From: Microvelia longipes | Taxonomy: Eukaryota > Arthropoda > Insecta > Hemiptera > Veliidae | Assembly: GCA_018340805.1 (NCBI GenBank) | Contig: JACMZG010000008.1 | Span: forward strand, 27,807,414-27,871,413 | DNA length: 64,000 bases | Direction: 5' to 3' | Shown: one piece after another, positions 11,631 through 23,183 of the stretch | Layout of the letters: every line of letters begins with the position of its first letter | Position numbering within the stretch: position 1 is the first letter of the stretch | Translations under genes and position numbers: made by a program | The notes under the pieces: model-generated | The model's database searches: none | What the model was told of the DNA's origin: nothing | What the model saw: only the letters and a program-made list of their open reading frames with translations

Positions 11631-12619
11631 GTGCGAGAATGATAGACATTCTTGCAAAAGGGTGCGTTAAATATGCATGTTTTTATTTGATGGACCAGTC
11701 ACAAAATTGAATAAGAATATAAATTAATTGCACACAATGTAACTAGGAAATAAAGTTTGATTTTATTGCAACAAAGATTTATATAATTGAAGTTTAAAGC
11801 GAGGCATGATGTACTTTCTATACAATTAAAAATATTTTTTAGAGCGAGTCAATAAAAATTCGAATTTAATTTTCTAAAATTCACTTTTTACACAAATTTT
11901 AAGACTTCCTACAAATCTTGTTTAACACCTCTGACTTTAACTTTGCAAGTTTGTATTATTTAATTAACACTATCATTAAGTTTCAGTCAAGGAAATCATT
12001 AACTTACCGACTTTTCTCAAATTATAGTCGTTAAATTAATTTTAAAATTAAAGCAAAAGTATTATTTCTTTAAACTTGACATTTTAGTTAAGATTTACTT
12101 CCAGAAAACAAAATCAATGTAAAACCCAGCTAACCGGAATACTATTTTGAAATATCTTCTTATTTATAGAAGTAATTAAAGTAAAAAAAGTAAATAAAAT
12201 GTATTAAAAATAAAGAAATGAATTGAGTAATGAAATGAAAATCTATACGAAGGTCAAGGTGGGAGCGGCTCATATTTTTTCTTTTTCCTATACAATGATT
12301 TGCACGATTTTTTTTAGATATATTACGGTTGTACTATGACATGATTGATTGATAGATATGAATGTAATTAAATGTTTCATTATGTTTTTATATTTATAAT
12401 TGAGTCAAATAAAATATTATTTAAAAAAATAGTTATTATTTGTTACATTTTCATCACCTAAGCATAAATATAAATTTACAGTTATTTTTAGCGAATTATC
12501 TTTGGAAAAAACACTAATGGGATAGGAAGCGTGGGAGAAGTCGAACTTAGGAGTTTAACTTCTGACGTGCCGCCCCTCTCATGATTGTTCGAAGAAAATT
12601 CGCAAAAATTTCACTAATA
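11631..12619. other. AT-rich stretch, nothing recognised
   Basis: No coding or repeat signal I can support. Confidence 0.45.
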
Positions 12620-12656
12620 CATATACATACATATAATATATATATATATATATATA

Positions 12657-12700
<44 letters not shown>

Positions 12701-12720
12701 GTGTGTGTGTGTGTATATGT
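12620..12720. repeat. (TA)n-(TG)n microsatellite
   Basis: Mostly alternating TA with single-base slips, running into a short GT tract at about 12699-12714. The minus-strand ORF is an artefact of this tract. Confidence 0.9.
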
Positions 12721-13277
12721 TTTACTATCGTACTGCAATATCAATTTTATATTTTGAGGTCGAGGGAAGCGAGTTTGAATTGATGTGCAGGATGAAAGCA
12801 GCAGATTTAATATGATAAGGAAAAGTTTTTAGGTAGCCCGTACTCAATTTTTGTACATGGACAGATTTTAATTCTATAGTTAGAATTGTATCTTTTTATG
12901 TATAGAGTTATATGATCGCAGTGTGACTTTGCCTCTTGTCGAATTTTCCTAATTGCAAAGCCATTTTTTCTCGTAGAAATTTCGGATTTTCTACTAATGC
13001 ACAACAATTACTGCTATAAGCCCCCCCCCCCATACTCGCCTTTACTGTTTAGAAATCCTTTTTTTCTCATATATTCTTGAACTCTATAGATCTCGACCAT
13101 GTAAATTAAGAAGATACGCATAAAAAGAAATCTGTATTTTATATTTGTGTATGTTCATTTAAAACATTTATATATGTAGTACTTATTTTATTTAATTTGA
13201 CTTGTTCACGTTTATTAATAGGTCTATAATTATTAAAATCCCTTCTAATGAACTAGATAATAGCTAATAAACTATAG
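12721..13277. other. Spacer with a C11 homopolymer
   Basis: A run of 11 C lies at 13021-13031. A degenerate R1-like head in minus orientation (TAAGGAAAAGTTTTTAGGTAGCCCGTACTC) lies around 12816-12845. No gene seen. Confidence 0.4.
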
Positions 13278-13556
13278 GGCCTGATTACAGGAGCATAGTA
13301 GGGCCAGATTACAGGAGCATAGGAGGACCAGATAACAGGACCATAAGAGGGCCAGATAACAGGAGCATAGAGGGCTAGATTACCGGAGCAAAAGAGGGCC
13401 AGATAACAGGAGCATGGGAGGGCCAGATAACAGGAGCATGAGGGCCAGATACAGGAGCATGGGGGGCCAGATAACAGAGCATGGGAGGGCCAGATAACAA
13501 GAGCATGGGAGGGCCAGATAACAGGAGCATGACAACATGAGAGGGCCAGTAACAGT
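13278..13556. repeat. 24-bp minisatellite, about 12 copies
   Basis: Tandem units built on AGGGCCAGATAACAGGAGCA plus a 4-bp spacer (TGGG or similar), with copies of about 21-25 bp. Because 24 bp is eight codons, the minus strand stays open as a periodic peptide with repeated SGPP or IWPSH blocks; indels between units switch the phase, which argues against translation. It is markedly GC-richer than its surroundings. Confidence 0.9.
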
Positions 13557-14256
13557 CCACCACTATATAAAGAAACGTCTTCATAATAACTTGTATACTT
13601 AAATTATAAATAACTTATAGGCTATTAAACTTGTAATGATATAATTACATTATTAAGTATGTTATCTTACATCTAACTTCTGAGATATAAATGTAAATGA
13701 AGCCATTTGAAAATAACTAGTTATTAAATCAGTAAAGGAAAACCTCGGATAGATTTAAACATAACAATTAATTCTGGCATTCAAATTTTGTGGCATGCAA
13801 ATTTGTCAAAATTTTTAGACCAAGAAAATATTAATTAAAATATTTATACTACTGTAATTGTTCGTTAAATTGATTTTATGTAACTGATAATAAATATTAG
13901 TTACCCCGAGGCATTTGGTTTCCTTGCAGTGATTAAAGATCTTATAATTGCTAACTAATTAAAAATCCGTTATTTATATTTAAAATCTCGATAGTTTTAA
14001 GTTCAAATGCATTCAACATACCATTAAAACATAATAACTTGTTCAGAAAATTGTTAATATGAATAATAAATAATGTAATGTAATGTATGTTTATGTAAAT
14101 AAAGCTTAATTATAAACAAAAAACAAGTTACGCCTTAAAATTAAGTTATTAACTAATAGAAAACCTAAAATTTATCACTGTGGTCTAATCTAAAAAAAAA
14201 AATTGTTCTCTTTTTCCTCTTCAAAAACTCTTCCAAACCTAAGCATACATAATAAA
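13557..14256. other. AT-rich stretch, nothing recognised
   Basis: No supported gene or repeat. Confidence 0.45.
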
Positions 14257-14440
14257 CCCGAGTACGGAGAACTTTGGAACTTTTCCTCATCACATTTAAT
14301 TCGCTACGCTCATCTCCCTACTTCAAACTCGCTTCGTTCGTCCTCAGGTCGTAAATAAATTCATTCATAGCAATGATACCCACCTAGGTACTGACTTCGC
14401 TCGTCCTCAGATAGTAAATACATTCGTTATTAGGGATAAT
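14257..14440 (+). repeat. R1 head fragment
   Basis: Contains the GAGTACGGAGAACTTTGGAAC head, ATTCGCTACGCTCATC and two CTTCGCTCGTCCTCAG-type blocks. It ends shortly after the AGATAGTAAATACATTCG segment. Confidence 0.75.
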
Positions 14441-15227
14441 TATATCTAACAGCAAGTATCGACAGTAGCTGATTCTTAAATTGCTTCTTCAACTTGCGAT
14501 AAATTCAACCTCTCTAATAGTCGGTTACCTTTAAAAATTATTGACTTAGTGTGAAAGAAGATATCAACATACCCGTTTTGTCTATTTTAAAATTTAATAA
14601 ATTTGGTTAAAAACGATTAATTTTAACGTTTTTAAAAACGTTAAAACAACGTGACATATTTTTTTTAATAAAATATGTCATGAAATACAAACATGCATTC
14701 AATGTTATTACAAGCCCATTCAGAAAATATATAACATTTACAGGCTCACCGACGACTAATTTGATCCGCCCATACGATTCTGTAAAATGTTTTGTGTTGA
14801 GGAATATATGGAACCCTCCTACATATCACTAGTATCCCCTGAAAATGTAAATAAATCCGACCAATAGTCGCTGAAAGACGCTGGTAACAAACCAGCAAAA
14901 AAATGCCAAAACCAAAAAATGTTTGTAACATTTTTTTGTCACACATTGGTCTTTTGTGATGACATGCTATACAATACCATCCCATGTTTGCGTGAATAAC
15001 TTATTGGAATAATATTTATTGATATACTCGTACTCCATAAATAAGATTTTTTTCATATAACTATTACTATTTGTTTACTACTATAATTGTTATTCTTTTT
15101 ACTAGTAAAATTTTTGAGCATAAAAGCTTTGTGCCATGCCTGGCAGAGTATTCATAATATAATGATGAATAGAAGCAAAATTAATATATGCTTGTTGCAT
15201 GTGATTTGAAAATTAGTTCACTCGCTT
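14441..15227. other. Spacer with two strong palindromes and a two-copy repeat
   Basis: Near 14621-14646 TTTTAACGTTTTT and its complement form a 26-bp palindrome, followed by a hairpin with TGACATATTTT/AAAATATGTCA arms. A segment beginning TTTGCGTGAATAACTTATTG near 14986 recurs in diverged form near 33850 (TTTGCGTGAACAACTTATTG). No gene seen. Confidence 0.5.
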
Positions 15228-15327
15228 CATCTAGTTGGAGTACTATGTTCAAAATTAAAACTTATCATAAGAAGAAGGATCTTTTTATTATAAGTTCTAA
15301 TTTTGAACATAGTAGTCCAACTAGATA
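15228..15327. repeat. Inverted repeat, ~40-bp arms
   Basis: ATCTAGTTGGA, TACTATGTTCAAAATTA and ACTTAT on the left are mirrored on the right by ATAAGT, TAATTTTGAACATAGTA and TCCAACTAGAT, around a ~20-bp loop rich in AAGAAGGATC. It is a strong snap-back structure with no coding content. Confidence 0.8.
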
Positions 15328-15401
15328 AAACGCGTAAACTTATTCTCCAAGCACATACAAATATTAATTTTTGTTTTGATGTAAATTTCAAATTACTATA
15401 A

Positions 15402-15553
15402 TACGACACACGGCTAAAATCAGTTGACAGCGTGGGACCAATGAGGTTAGTTCTGGAAGTTAAACCACGCCCTTCATTTCAAATCAGGCCAACCTGATGG
15501 GTTCCTCAACACTATTTTCCTGAACTGTTAACTGATTTTACCAGTGTGTCGTA
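15402..15553. mobile_element. Small TIR element (~152 bp MITE)
   Basis: Ends match for about 29 bp as inverted repeats (TACGACACACGGCTAAAATC at the left; the reverse complement of the right end begins TACGACACACTGGTAAAATC), with roughly three mismatches. The interior (about 95 bp) is non-coding and GC-richer. The target duplication is not clear (TA or a short ACTATA flank). Confidence 0.65.
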
Positions 15554-16801
15554 CTATAGAAGGAACTAGGAACTTTCCTATCACAACCTCCTTATTCAAT
15601 TAAATTAAATTAAAAAAATAATAATATTTACATAAATAAACATTCAATATTTTTACATATCCTTTACACCCATTGGCTGCCCTATGAGGGAAGGTTAATT
15701 TTTGATTGCAAAACTATATCAACCTCTTAATATAAAAACGATTAACTTATTTGAAAATTTATAAGAGATGAAGGTTGGTAAAAACTTTTCTCTTAAATTT
15801 AATCTTTAAGACGATAGTTTTAATAGATATTCAAGTTTAAAATTATAGCGCATTGGGAAACGGTTTTATTTTATTTTTAATTAGTAAGTAACTTAGATTA
15901 ACTATTATATATTACGAAATTATACTCTTTATACACATTTAGCAAAATCACGATCTTTTTAAAAGTTGTTTTATAATAATTTGCTGAAAGTTTTCGAAGC
16001 AATAAATAGGCTACTTAAAGTCATAAATGATGTGGTCAAGCTACTGGTAATTTGAAACAAATCTAGAGGTAAATAATTAAGTATTATATGAAATTGATGT
16101 ATAATATCAATCAAAGTCTTAAATTATATGTAATAAAATAATATATTTATAAAACATCCTTGAAAAGTAAATTAATAAATGTACCAAATTTAGATACAAT
16201 AATTATCTTGTAATAGTCATTGCATGACATATAAATTTGTTCGGAGTTATAAGTTTTTAGAACAAAGTTGCAGAACTCCTAGAAGCCACCTTGACATTTC
16301 GATGATCTGCCACTATTTTATTTTTTTCTACAAATTGGCTAATGACCCCATATATAAGGTTTTTTCTCAAAATATATACAATTATAAAATCAATATATAA
16401 ATAAATAAATACGAAGTACATTATAAAAAAGTAAAATAAAATTTTAATAAAAATAAATCTCCATGGAACATATTTATTAACTTAACGCAGGTTTTAGCAC
16501 ATTGATTTTTATTTTAATATTGGATTTAGTTTTTACTTATTAGCTTGTTTGTAATTTTTGCATATTATATTTTTAAATTAACAATACTCTTAATTAATCA
16601 TGTAATATACAACCTATAATTTATAAAGCTTATGTAGTAAATAATGTATGTTTTATTTAAAACTTTATTAACATTGTAGTAAAATAATTTAAGCTAAACT
16701 AATTATTTACTATAAGATAAATGCTATAATCTACTTTATATTCATAAAAGATTAAATTTTTTTTAACATCCGCTTATAAAACAAATAATAAGCATCAGAA
16801 C
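15554..16801. other. AT-rich stretch, nothing recognised
   Basis: No gene, RNA or shared repeat identified. Confidence 0.45.
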
Positions 16802-16997
16802 GAAAATCGGGTACGGGATACCTTGGAACTTTTCCTCATCACATAGAATTCGCTATGCTCATCCTCCCTACTTCGGACTCGCTTCGCTCGCCCACAGAAT
16901 ATACAATTCACCAAACTTATACTCCAACACGTCTTTGGCTTACTTTGCTCGTCTTCAAAGAGTAAATACATCCGTTTATTCTCACCGGTCACATACA
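16802..16997 (+). repeat. R1 head fragment
   Basis: AAAATCGGGTACGGGATACC begins a 5' R1 fragment with TTCGGACTCGCTTCGCTCG and a second, mutated TTTGCTCGTC block; it ends after CCGTTTATTCTCACCGGTCAC. The opposite-strand ORF is a repeat translation. Confidence 0.8.
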
Positions 16998-17156
16998 GCA
17001 TTGCCCATTAGGAATTATTGACACTTTAATAATTGAAACAAAGCGATTGGTTTCTGAGTTTATTTTTAGAAACATAATATAAAGCTTACAAAACAGGAAT
17101 AAAACAAAATAAATAGAAAATTAATTTTCCATAAAAGTCAAGTATAGCTTACAAAG

Positions 17157-17480
17157 AAGAAGTCTTAATAAAAGAAGAAGTCCCTCCCAAAAAAAAAAAA
17201 AAAAAAAAAAAAATTCTTTAATAGCTTTAAACGCTTTCAACCTAAAATAAAGTCATCATCAGTGCTAGCCTTTGAGTAAAGAAGAATGTGATAGATAAGT
17301 CTTAAAGATCAGATATCAAAGAGTATCTATCTTTGATATCTGATCTTTAAGACTTATTTATCACACTCTTCTTTACTCAAAGGCTAGCACTGATGATGAC
17401 CTATTATTAGGTTAAAAACTCTTTGCTATTAAAGAAATAGATTCTTGTGGAGAGACTTCTTTTTCTTTTATTAAGATGAA
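17157..17480. mobile_element. Head-to-head snap-back element bearing hammerhead cores
   Basis: Two ~150-bp arms are inverted around a short centre near 17320. The inner ~70 bp are almost perfect: CTTTGATATCTGATC, AAGACTTAT, AAAGGCTAGCACTGATGATG in both arms. The outer arms are more diverged: CTTTAATAGC/GCTATTAAAG, then TCCCTCCC with a run of ~25 A (left) against a GGAGAGACTTCTT segment (right). Each arm carries CUGAUGA pointing away from the centre. There is no coding capacity. The layout is like paired inverted terminal repeats of Penelope-like elements. Confidence 0.7.
17221..17269 (-). ncRNA. Hammerhead-like core (left arm of snap-back)
   Basis: Minus strand reads UAGCA, CUGAUGA, a U/A-rich helix II region ending AGGUU, GAAA, then GC...AGCUA. 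Both conserved boxes are intact. In the right arm (plus strand, from about 17380) CUGAUGA is intact with helix II ACCUA-UUAU-UAGGU, but the GAAA box reads UAAAA. UAGCA can pair with UGCUA downstream of the right-arm site, displaced by two U. Probably a decayed pair. Confidence 0.4.
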
Positions 17481-18326
17481 CTCCATTAACGCCCCCAATG
17501 CTTCTTCAAGGAGTTAACTATAACTTTGGCATTCGACAACAAGTCGCAGGAGGGAATAATTAAGCTGTGCTATGATTTTACTGAATTTACAGGTTTGGTA
17601 CTTGAACAACCTAAAGTCCTTAAGTGGAAATGAGAAAAAGGGAGGATTTAAGGGGAAAAGTAAGGCATGTGGACAAGACTTACATGACTTGCGTAGAATA
17701 AGACCTTACTTATTTTTAAGCTTAGCTTATCATACAGGCATATATTGTATGCTGTAGATACTTGACTGCAAAATGAGTTGAAAGTAGACAAGTATCTACA
17801 GCATAGTAATCTCCAAAATAATAATTTTGATTATTTTGCCCTATACAAAAGAACTGTCTATATCCCCCATACTTAAAATGACTACAATTAAAACTGGATA
17901 AACAATCAAATAATTAAACAAAAAATATTCAATTGCTATATCAGAGAATAGTAAGGTCATAGAAAAAAACCTTTATAATGAAATATGTGATGTGATGTGA
18001 CGCTACATAATACATTACTTAATATGTATCTGCACTTTTGATATTTTTAACTAAAAGTTCAACACTATGTATGAACTTTTGTTTGTTAATATTATTATAT
18101 TATTATTTACAATGCGTTCTGACTATTCTTATCGCGCAGGACATTTGTCATTACATTTGTAAAGTCTTCTGCCTGAGGCTATTTTCTAGGAAGAAACTTT
18201 TATTAAATTTCCATACTTTCGCAATATTTATCAGAATTGATGTTATCGACAAGATTATAGTATATTTATCTATTATTATGATACTATTTGTGCCTATCTA
18301 AAAGGCCTTTTATAAAGTTTTATTTT
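17481..18326. other. Spacer with a 17-bp-arm hairpin
   Basis: TATGCTGTAGATACTTG near 17747 pairs with its exact complement near 17790-17806, loop about 26 bases. The plus-strand ORFs on either side are hydrophobic and AT-driven with no recognisable domain. Confidence 0.5.
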
Positions 18327-19137
18327 TAAACTTTTCCTTATTTATACCGTTGGTATATTAAAAGTATTGTGGTTCCGTAGTATGGAAGACTTGCATATTT
18401 TGAGGACAAGCGAAGCGAGTCCTCAAAGTTGCTACTGTATAAATTTGGTGTTTGTGTGCGAAGTAGTGGGGATGAGCGAACCAATACGATCTGTTATTAT
18501 CGTAGCTCCCAGTGTATTTATGAGATTTTAAACTTTGTAGAAACCAGGGTGTAGTTGTCCTTATTGGAAAATATTTTGTATGACGTCAAAAACTTGCTAT
18601 ACTAAGTCAGCAAAAATTTCAAAAAATCATACAACGCGGAACAATGTTCTGATAAATTTAAAATTTAGCTCTCATGTAGCTAGCTATGTATAAGAATAAC
18701 ATATGTGCTAAGGCTCATCTCATTATGAGGATTAGTTCAATTTTTATCAAATGACTTGTGTATACGTTTTTTTATAAATTGTACAAAAAAGGAAAATCAT
18801 CCAATGGAGTCAAAATTTATTACAAGTATATACCTTTACGTAATTAATAAGTATATTAAGTTTTGTTTAAGTGCCACAAGTATATCCATGAATTTTGTTA
18901 GATCATAAAAGTTAAGCAGCATTGAGCGTGGTCAGTGCCTGGATGAGACAGTGCTGGGAATGAAATGGATATTTTTACTATCTGAGGACGAGCAAAGCGA
19001 CTTGGAGAATGTGTTACCGTATAAATTTTGGGAATTTTATATTCTGAGGACGAGCAAAGCGAGTCCAAAGTGGGTAGGATGAGCGTAGCGAATCCGATGC
19101 GATAAGGAAAAGTTCCGTGGTACCCCGTACCCGATTT
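18327..19137 (-). repeat. R1 copy, rearranged
   Basis: Minus-strand R1: tail (ACTTTTCC..TATACCG) at 18327-18375, then a misplaced head piece (18390-18490, containing ACAAGCGAAGCGAGTCC), then the body from the 'gttattatcgtagctccc' segment to the head ending GTACCCCGTACCCGATTT. The internal head piece shows recombination between copies. Confidence 0.75.
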
Positions 19138-19187
19138 GTTTTTTGATTAACACTACTTAATAGCTCTGTTAGTGTTTATCTTTAAAG

Positions 19188-19904
19188 GATTGAGCCAAAG
19201 TGATGTGAAATTCATACAGTAGGGGTGGGGGCGCGGGACACAGTGGTCTAACTCCCCCGAAATAAGCTGCTTTAGATGGACCTGCCCTAAGATCACCCTT
19301 TTTCCGCTAGTGGCAGGTCGGTTTACCTTGTACCCCATATATAAAATAATTATTTCTTCAATTCCAAGATTAAAATTATTTAAAAGGGTCTTTAACAATG
19401 TTAAAAATTGTATTAATTATTTTAAAGGTATAATTTTCATAAACGCTTTTATAAAAATATAAATGCTGTGTTAATTTTAAGTAGACCTTATATCGTGATA
19501 ACCATGATTTGTAGACAAACATCAAAAATGTTTATAAACAAACATCAAACCGGGAAATTATAAATTTAATTTACGTCTTCGTTGTCTCATTATAACACAC
19601 CTTTCGTAACACACTTTATCCTATTTTCTAAAAAAATTATCTTATAAGCTACTAAAAAAGAAAAAAGACAATGAATAAGATAAAAATCGTCTTGTTTACA
19701 TTTTTATAAACATAAATAGAAGTATCGATTTAAAACTGATAACAATAGTGATAAGGACACAAGGTGAAAACTAGCGCTAGGTGCGGTAGTTGATGCAACT
19801 AATCCCTGTTTTTTTCGGAACCACCTAAAACCAGGGAGTTAGAGCACTGTGTCCCCCCGCCCCGACCCCTACTGTATGAATTTCTACATCACTTTAGATT
19901 GAGC
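19188..19904. mobile_element. TIR element (~700 bp) with 8-bp target duplication
   Basis: GATTGAGC at 19188-19195 recurs at 19897-19904. Directly inside, inverted termini of ~60 bp match: CAAAGTGATGTGAAATTCAT, then ACAGTAGGGG, GGACACAGTG and CTCTAACTCCC (or GTCTAACTCCC). The interior is AT-rich with no transposase. An 8-bp duplication fits hAT (also P or Merlin); I favour a non-autonomous hAT. Confidence 0.75.
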
Positions 19905-19924
19905 GCATTTCCTTTGAATTATTT

Positions 19925-20075
19925 GGTAGTTGTGAACTTATATTATTTAAATAAAACGATAAACAATTTATTTGAATCCTTACCAGGATTCGAACCAAGG
20001 GACACTGGCTCCCTGGCTTTGGTTGATACTCGTATCAACTCCGGAGCCGATAAAGCAACGGAGACAGAATTTTAT
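19925..20075 (-). mobile_element. tRNA-derived SINE
   Basis: Minus strand holds a perfect Pol III B box, GGTTCGAATCC (19986-19996), 35-80 bases downstream of a tRNA-like segment with a GTTGATAC/GTATCAAC stem. Downstream of the B box, 'ataatataagtt.acaactac.aaataa' matches the body of the SINE at 42.6 kb, so both belong to one family. The two overlapping plus-strand ORFs are fortuitous. Confidence 0.7.
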
Positions 20076-21096
20076 TCCCATATTGCCTCAAATATTTTTT
20101 AGTTTCTTAATTTTCCTCGTTTATACCGTAAATTTATTACAGGAAAAATATTGTTTTAATTTCACTCTTATATTGTTAACAATTTTGTTGTGATTCTCTC
20201 TGCAAGAATGTTTAAAGTGAATGTAAAATATATCAATGATTATTACTACTTAAATAAACATACAAGTAAAATATTAATACAATACAGCCAAATAATAAAT
20301 AAAAATTATTTATATCTTAAATTTCAAATATGTTATAGTTATTTTAAACTTAGTATAACCGGTAGGAAACAATAGCTTACTCCAGCTTAGCCTTTTATAA
20401 TATGTTTTATGTGACATCCAGATGGGTCGTAAAGTATAATTTCATTTCGTCTTTTGTTTGGTTCGTTACGCTTCAAGCACTAACTGCCCAAACTTATTTA
20501 TTGTAGGATTTTATTATTCAATTTATACAATTATTTGTTTTGTTATTATATTAGTTCTTAGACTGAACGTTGAATATAATTTTTATTTAATTTTATATTT
20601 ATAAATGTATCAAATTTAGAAAAGCATCCCACAAGAATGCTGAGAATTCACTGATTTTTAATTGAAAATCACTGGATTGAGTTGTTTTAGGAGATTAACT
20701 TGTTTACCAAGTTATTAACAGAGAAACAATTTATTTCCTTTGTCCTTTTTCTGCATAAATAAGCATTTTTATTAGTATATTTAAGTACAATATTTCATGT
20801 ACAATAAAACTGTTGCCAAAAAATTCGTATCTACCTCCTCTAAGTTGACAACCAGGATCTTGATCTACCAATTTTTTTGCCTTTCTAGTATAGCAAATTT
20901 TAGGTATTCGTATTGAGGAAAAGTTGTTGTGAATGTCAAACGATATAGCACTGTGAAAAATTCTGGATCCAGTGCTGTTGGTATCGATTTTATAAGCAAA
21001 TAGTGTTTTTAAATAAATCCATATGATGGTATCATCTAATTTAAAATTTTTGGTGGTTATAGCTCTATTAAACGCTGAGTAAGTCATATCTATTAT
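20076..21096. other. AT-rich stretch, nothing recognised
   Basis: A small hairpin (CACTGATTTT/AAAATCACTG) lies near 20650. The long minus-strand ORF that runs into the TA tract shows no domain and a random-looking composition. Confidence 0.45.
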
Positions 21097-21103
21097 AAAT
21101 ATA

Positions 21104-21153
<50 letters not shown>

Positions 21154-21295
21154 ATATATATAATATATATATATATATAATATATATATCATATAATAAT
21201 ATATATAATTATATATAATATAATATATATATAATATATATAATATATATATATATATTATATATATATAATATATAATAATAATATATATATAT

Positions 21296-21371
<76 letters not shown>
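21097..21371. repeat. (TA)n microsatellite, ~275 bp
   Basis: Longest TA tract in the window, interrupted by AA/TT slips. It generates poly-(IY) ORFs on the minus strand. Confidence 0.95.
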
Positions 21372-21375
<4 letters not shown>

Positions 21376-21439
21376 ATATGTAGAATTTGAATTCCACATT
21401 ATAACTATGATGTTCCGGTACGTGATTCATTGATCGCGT

Positions 21440-21487
21440 GAGGCGATTGAGGCCTTAAAACACCTAAAACGGATAAATCCGGAGACA
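21440..21487 (+). repeat. R1 tail fragment
   Basis: GAGGCCTTAAAACACCTAAAACGG followed by ATAAATCCGGAGACATC matches the R1 3' third. Confidence 0.6.
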
Positions 21488-22198
21488 TCTAGCAAGTATG
21501 GACGGTAGCTGATTTTTTTTATTACTAACAAACTCATTGATACGAAGATACTTTCGGATCTTTTACCATTGTAAAAGGAATCCTTTTTTACACTAGTGCC
21601 AAAACTAGGAAGAATTATTCTCCATCAATCAATGCATGGACGTGTTGGCAGACATTTAATGTCAATATTATGTACCCATCAAAGATCAAATAAACTAACA
21701 CTTCATGACTAACCAAAACACCATGGAAGCTTCTTAAAGAAGGTTTTATAAAGTATCTAAAGATGATCTGCGATCAAATATAATCGTGTAAATCAGGGAT
21801 AAGCAAATTCAAATAAATGAAATTTGATTCTCAACAATATAACAAAATATTGCAAAAACTAAAAAGTAGGTTCGAGTTGAAATTCGTGACTGGGGCATAG
21901 TAAATGTATTAACTCTAATATGCGTTAAAGAAGATAAAGATGTGACACAGATCTTAATGCTGCGCAACATTACGTTAATAATAACAGGGTTAAAAGTTTT
22001 CCAATCAATGTTTGGCAAAATTGTAGAAGTAATGCTTCCAACATTTGTAGTTCTGGAATATTACTTCAAATTAAGTGGAACATATGTATGTGTTTTTAAA
22101 ATATTTGACGTTTAAAGCAAAGTTGTAGTAAAATAATTTTGTTGAATTATTTTTGAAGAAGATTACGCAAACTATGTTTGATGTTTTAATCCCAAAAG
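21488..22198. other. Spacer, nothing recognised
   Basis: No supported gene or repeat. Confidence 0.4.
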
Positions 22199-22286
<88 letters not shown>

Positions 22287-22350
22287 TGTGTGTGTGTGTT
22301 GTTTGTGTGTGTGTGTGTGTGTTGTTTGTGTGTGTGCGTGTGCGTGCTGC

Positions 22351-22422
<72 letters not shown>
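22199..22422. repeat. (TA)n followed by (TG)n microsatellite
   Basis: About 80 bp of TA runs directly into about 143 bp of TG with TTG, TTTG and CG variants. ORFs on both strands are pure dipeptide artefacts. Confidence 0.95.
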
Positions 22423-23183
22423 CCCTTAAAGAGGCCAGAGCCAGCCAAACAGAGTCGTGAAACTGGCCTGCAAGACGTCCTACATGATGACAAATTCAAT
22501 TTTTAAAACACCATGTAAAGGATAATATTCATTACAACATTTACAAAAAACAAAAAGCAGGTTATAGATAGATACATGACTTATCTTGGAGCACGAGCAT
22601 GACTCATTCAAGAATGTGCTTATATAATAAAAGTATTCAGTAATATTTTTGATTTTATAAAGCAGAATAAATATATTTTATTTTATTATTTTTTTTAAAT
22701 CTTCTGAGCAGCAGTAGCCACAAAGGCAGCGAAGCACCAGGGGCTGAATGCCCCTGTATTTAATATTTAATACAAATTAATTGATTTTTAAAAAAAAAAA
22801 TCAAGCACAAAATTAACATTGCAACATGTGAACAAACAGTAATAATAAATATCTTGATTTCTTGGCGAAAGCAAGATGTTGGGCAGTTAAAAAATGTTCC
22901 ATTTACCATATTTAAATTGGTACTAAAAAATACTCTTTCTAGACGGCGAGCGTATAATTAAGTATTGTTTTTATTCAGACAAGATTGAAAACTTGTAAAA
23001 GAAATGATACCTGAATCAATTAAACGTTTCTTACAGTAATCTTATACCATACCCCGATGATTGCAATTTGAAGTGAATTGACATCAGATATTTGAATAAG
23101 CCTCTGTAAATATATTTAAAATTACTGTAAGTTTAATATTTATTTATAAGATATCGCAGCCTCTCCACATAAAGTATTTATTA
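22423..23183. other. Spacer, nothing recognised
   Basis: A GC-rich hairpin GGGGC-TGAAT-GCCCC lies near 22739-22753. No gene seen. Confidence 0.4.

Noticed and set aside
18038..18301. 87-codon hydrophobic ORF as a membrane protein
   Set aside because: Hydrophobicity follows from T-rich DNA; no motif, and no splice or poly(A) context.
20731..21430. 222- and 73-codon ORFs across the TA tract
   Set aside because: Mostly alternating I/Y codons from (TA)n; the remainder shows no domain or coding bias.
22071..22499. 142- and 89-codon ORFs on both strands
   Set aside because: Dipeptide translations of (TA)n-(TG)n.
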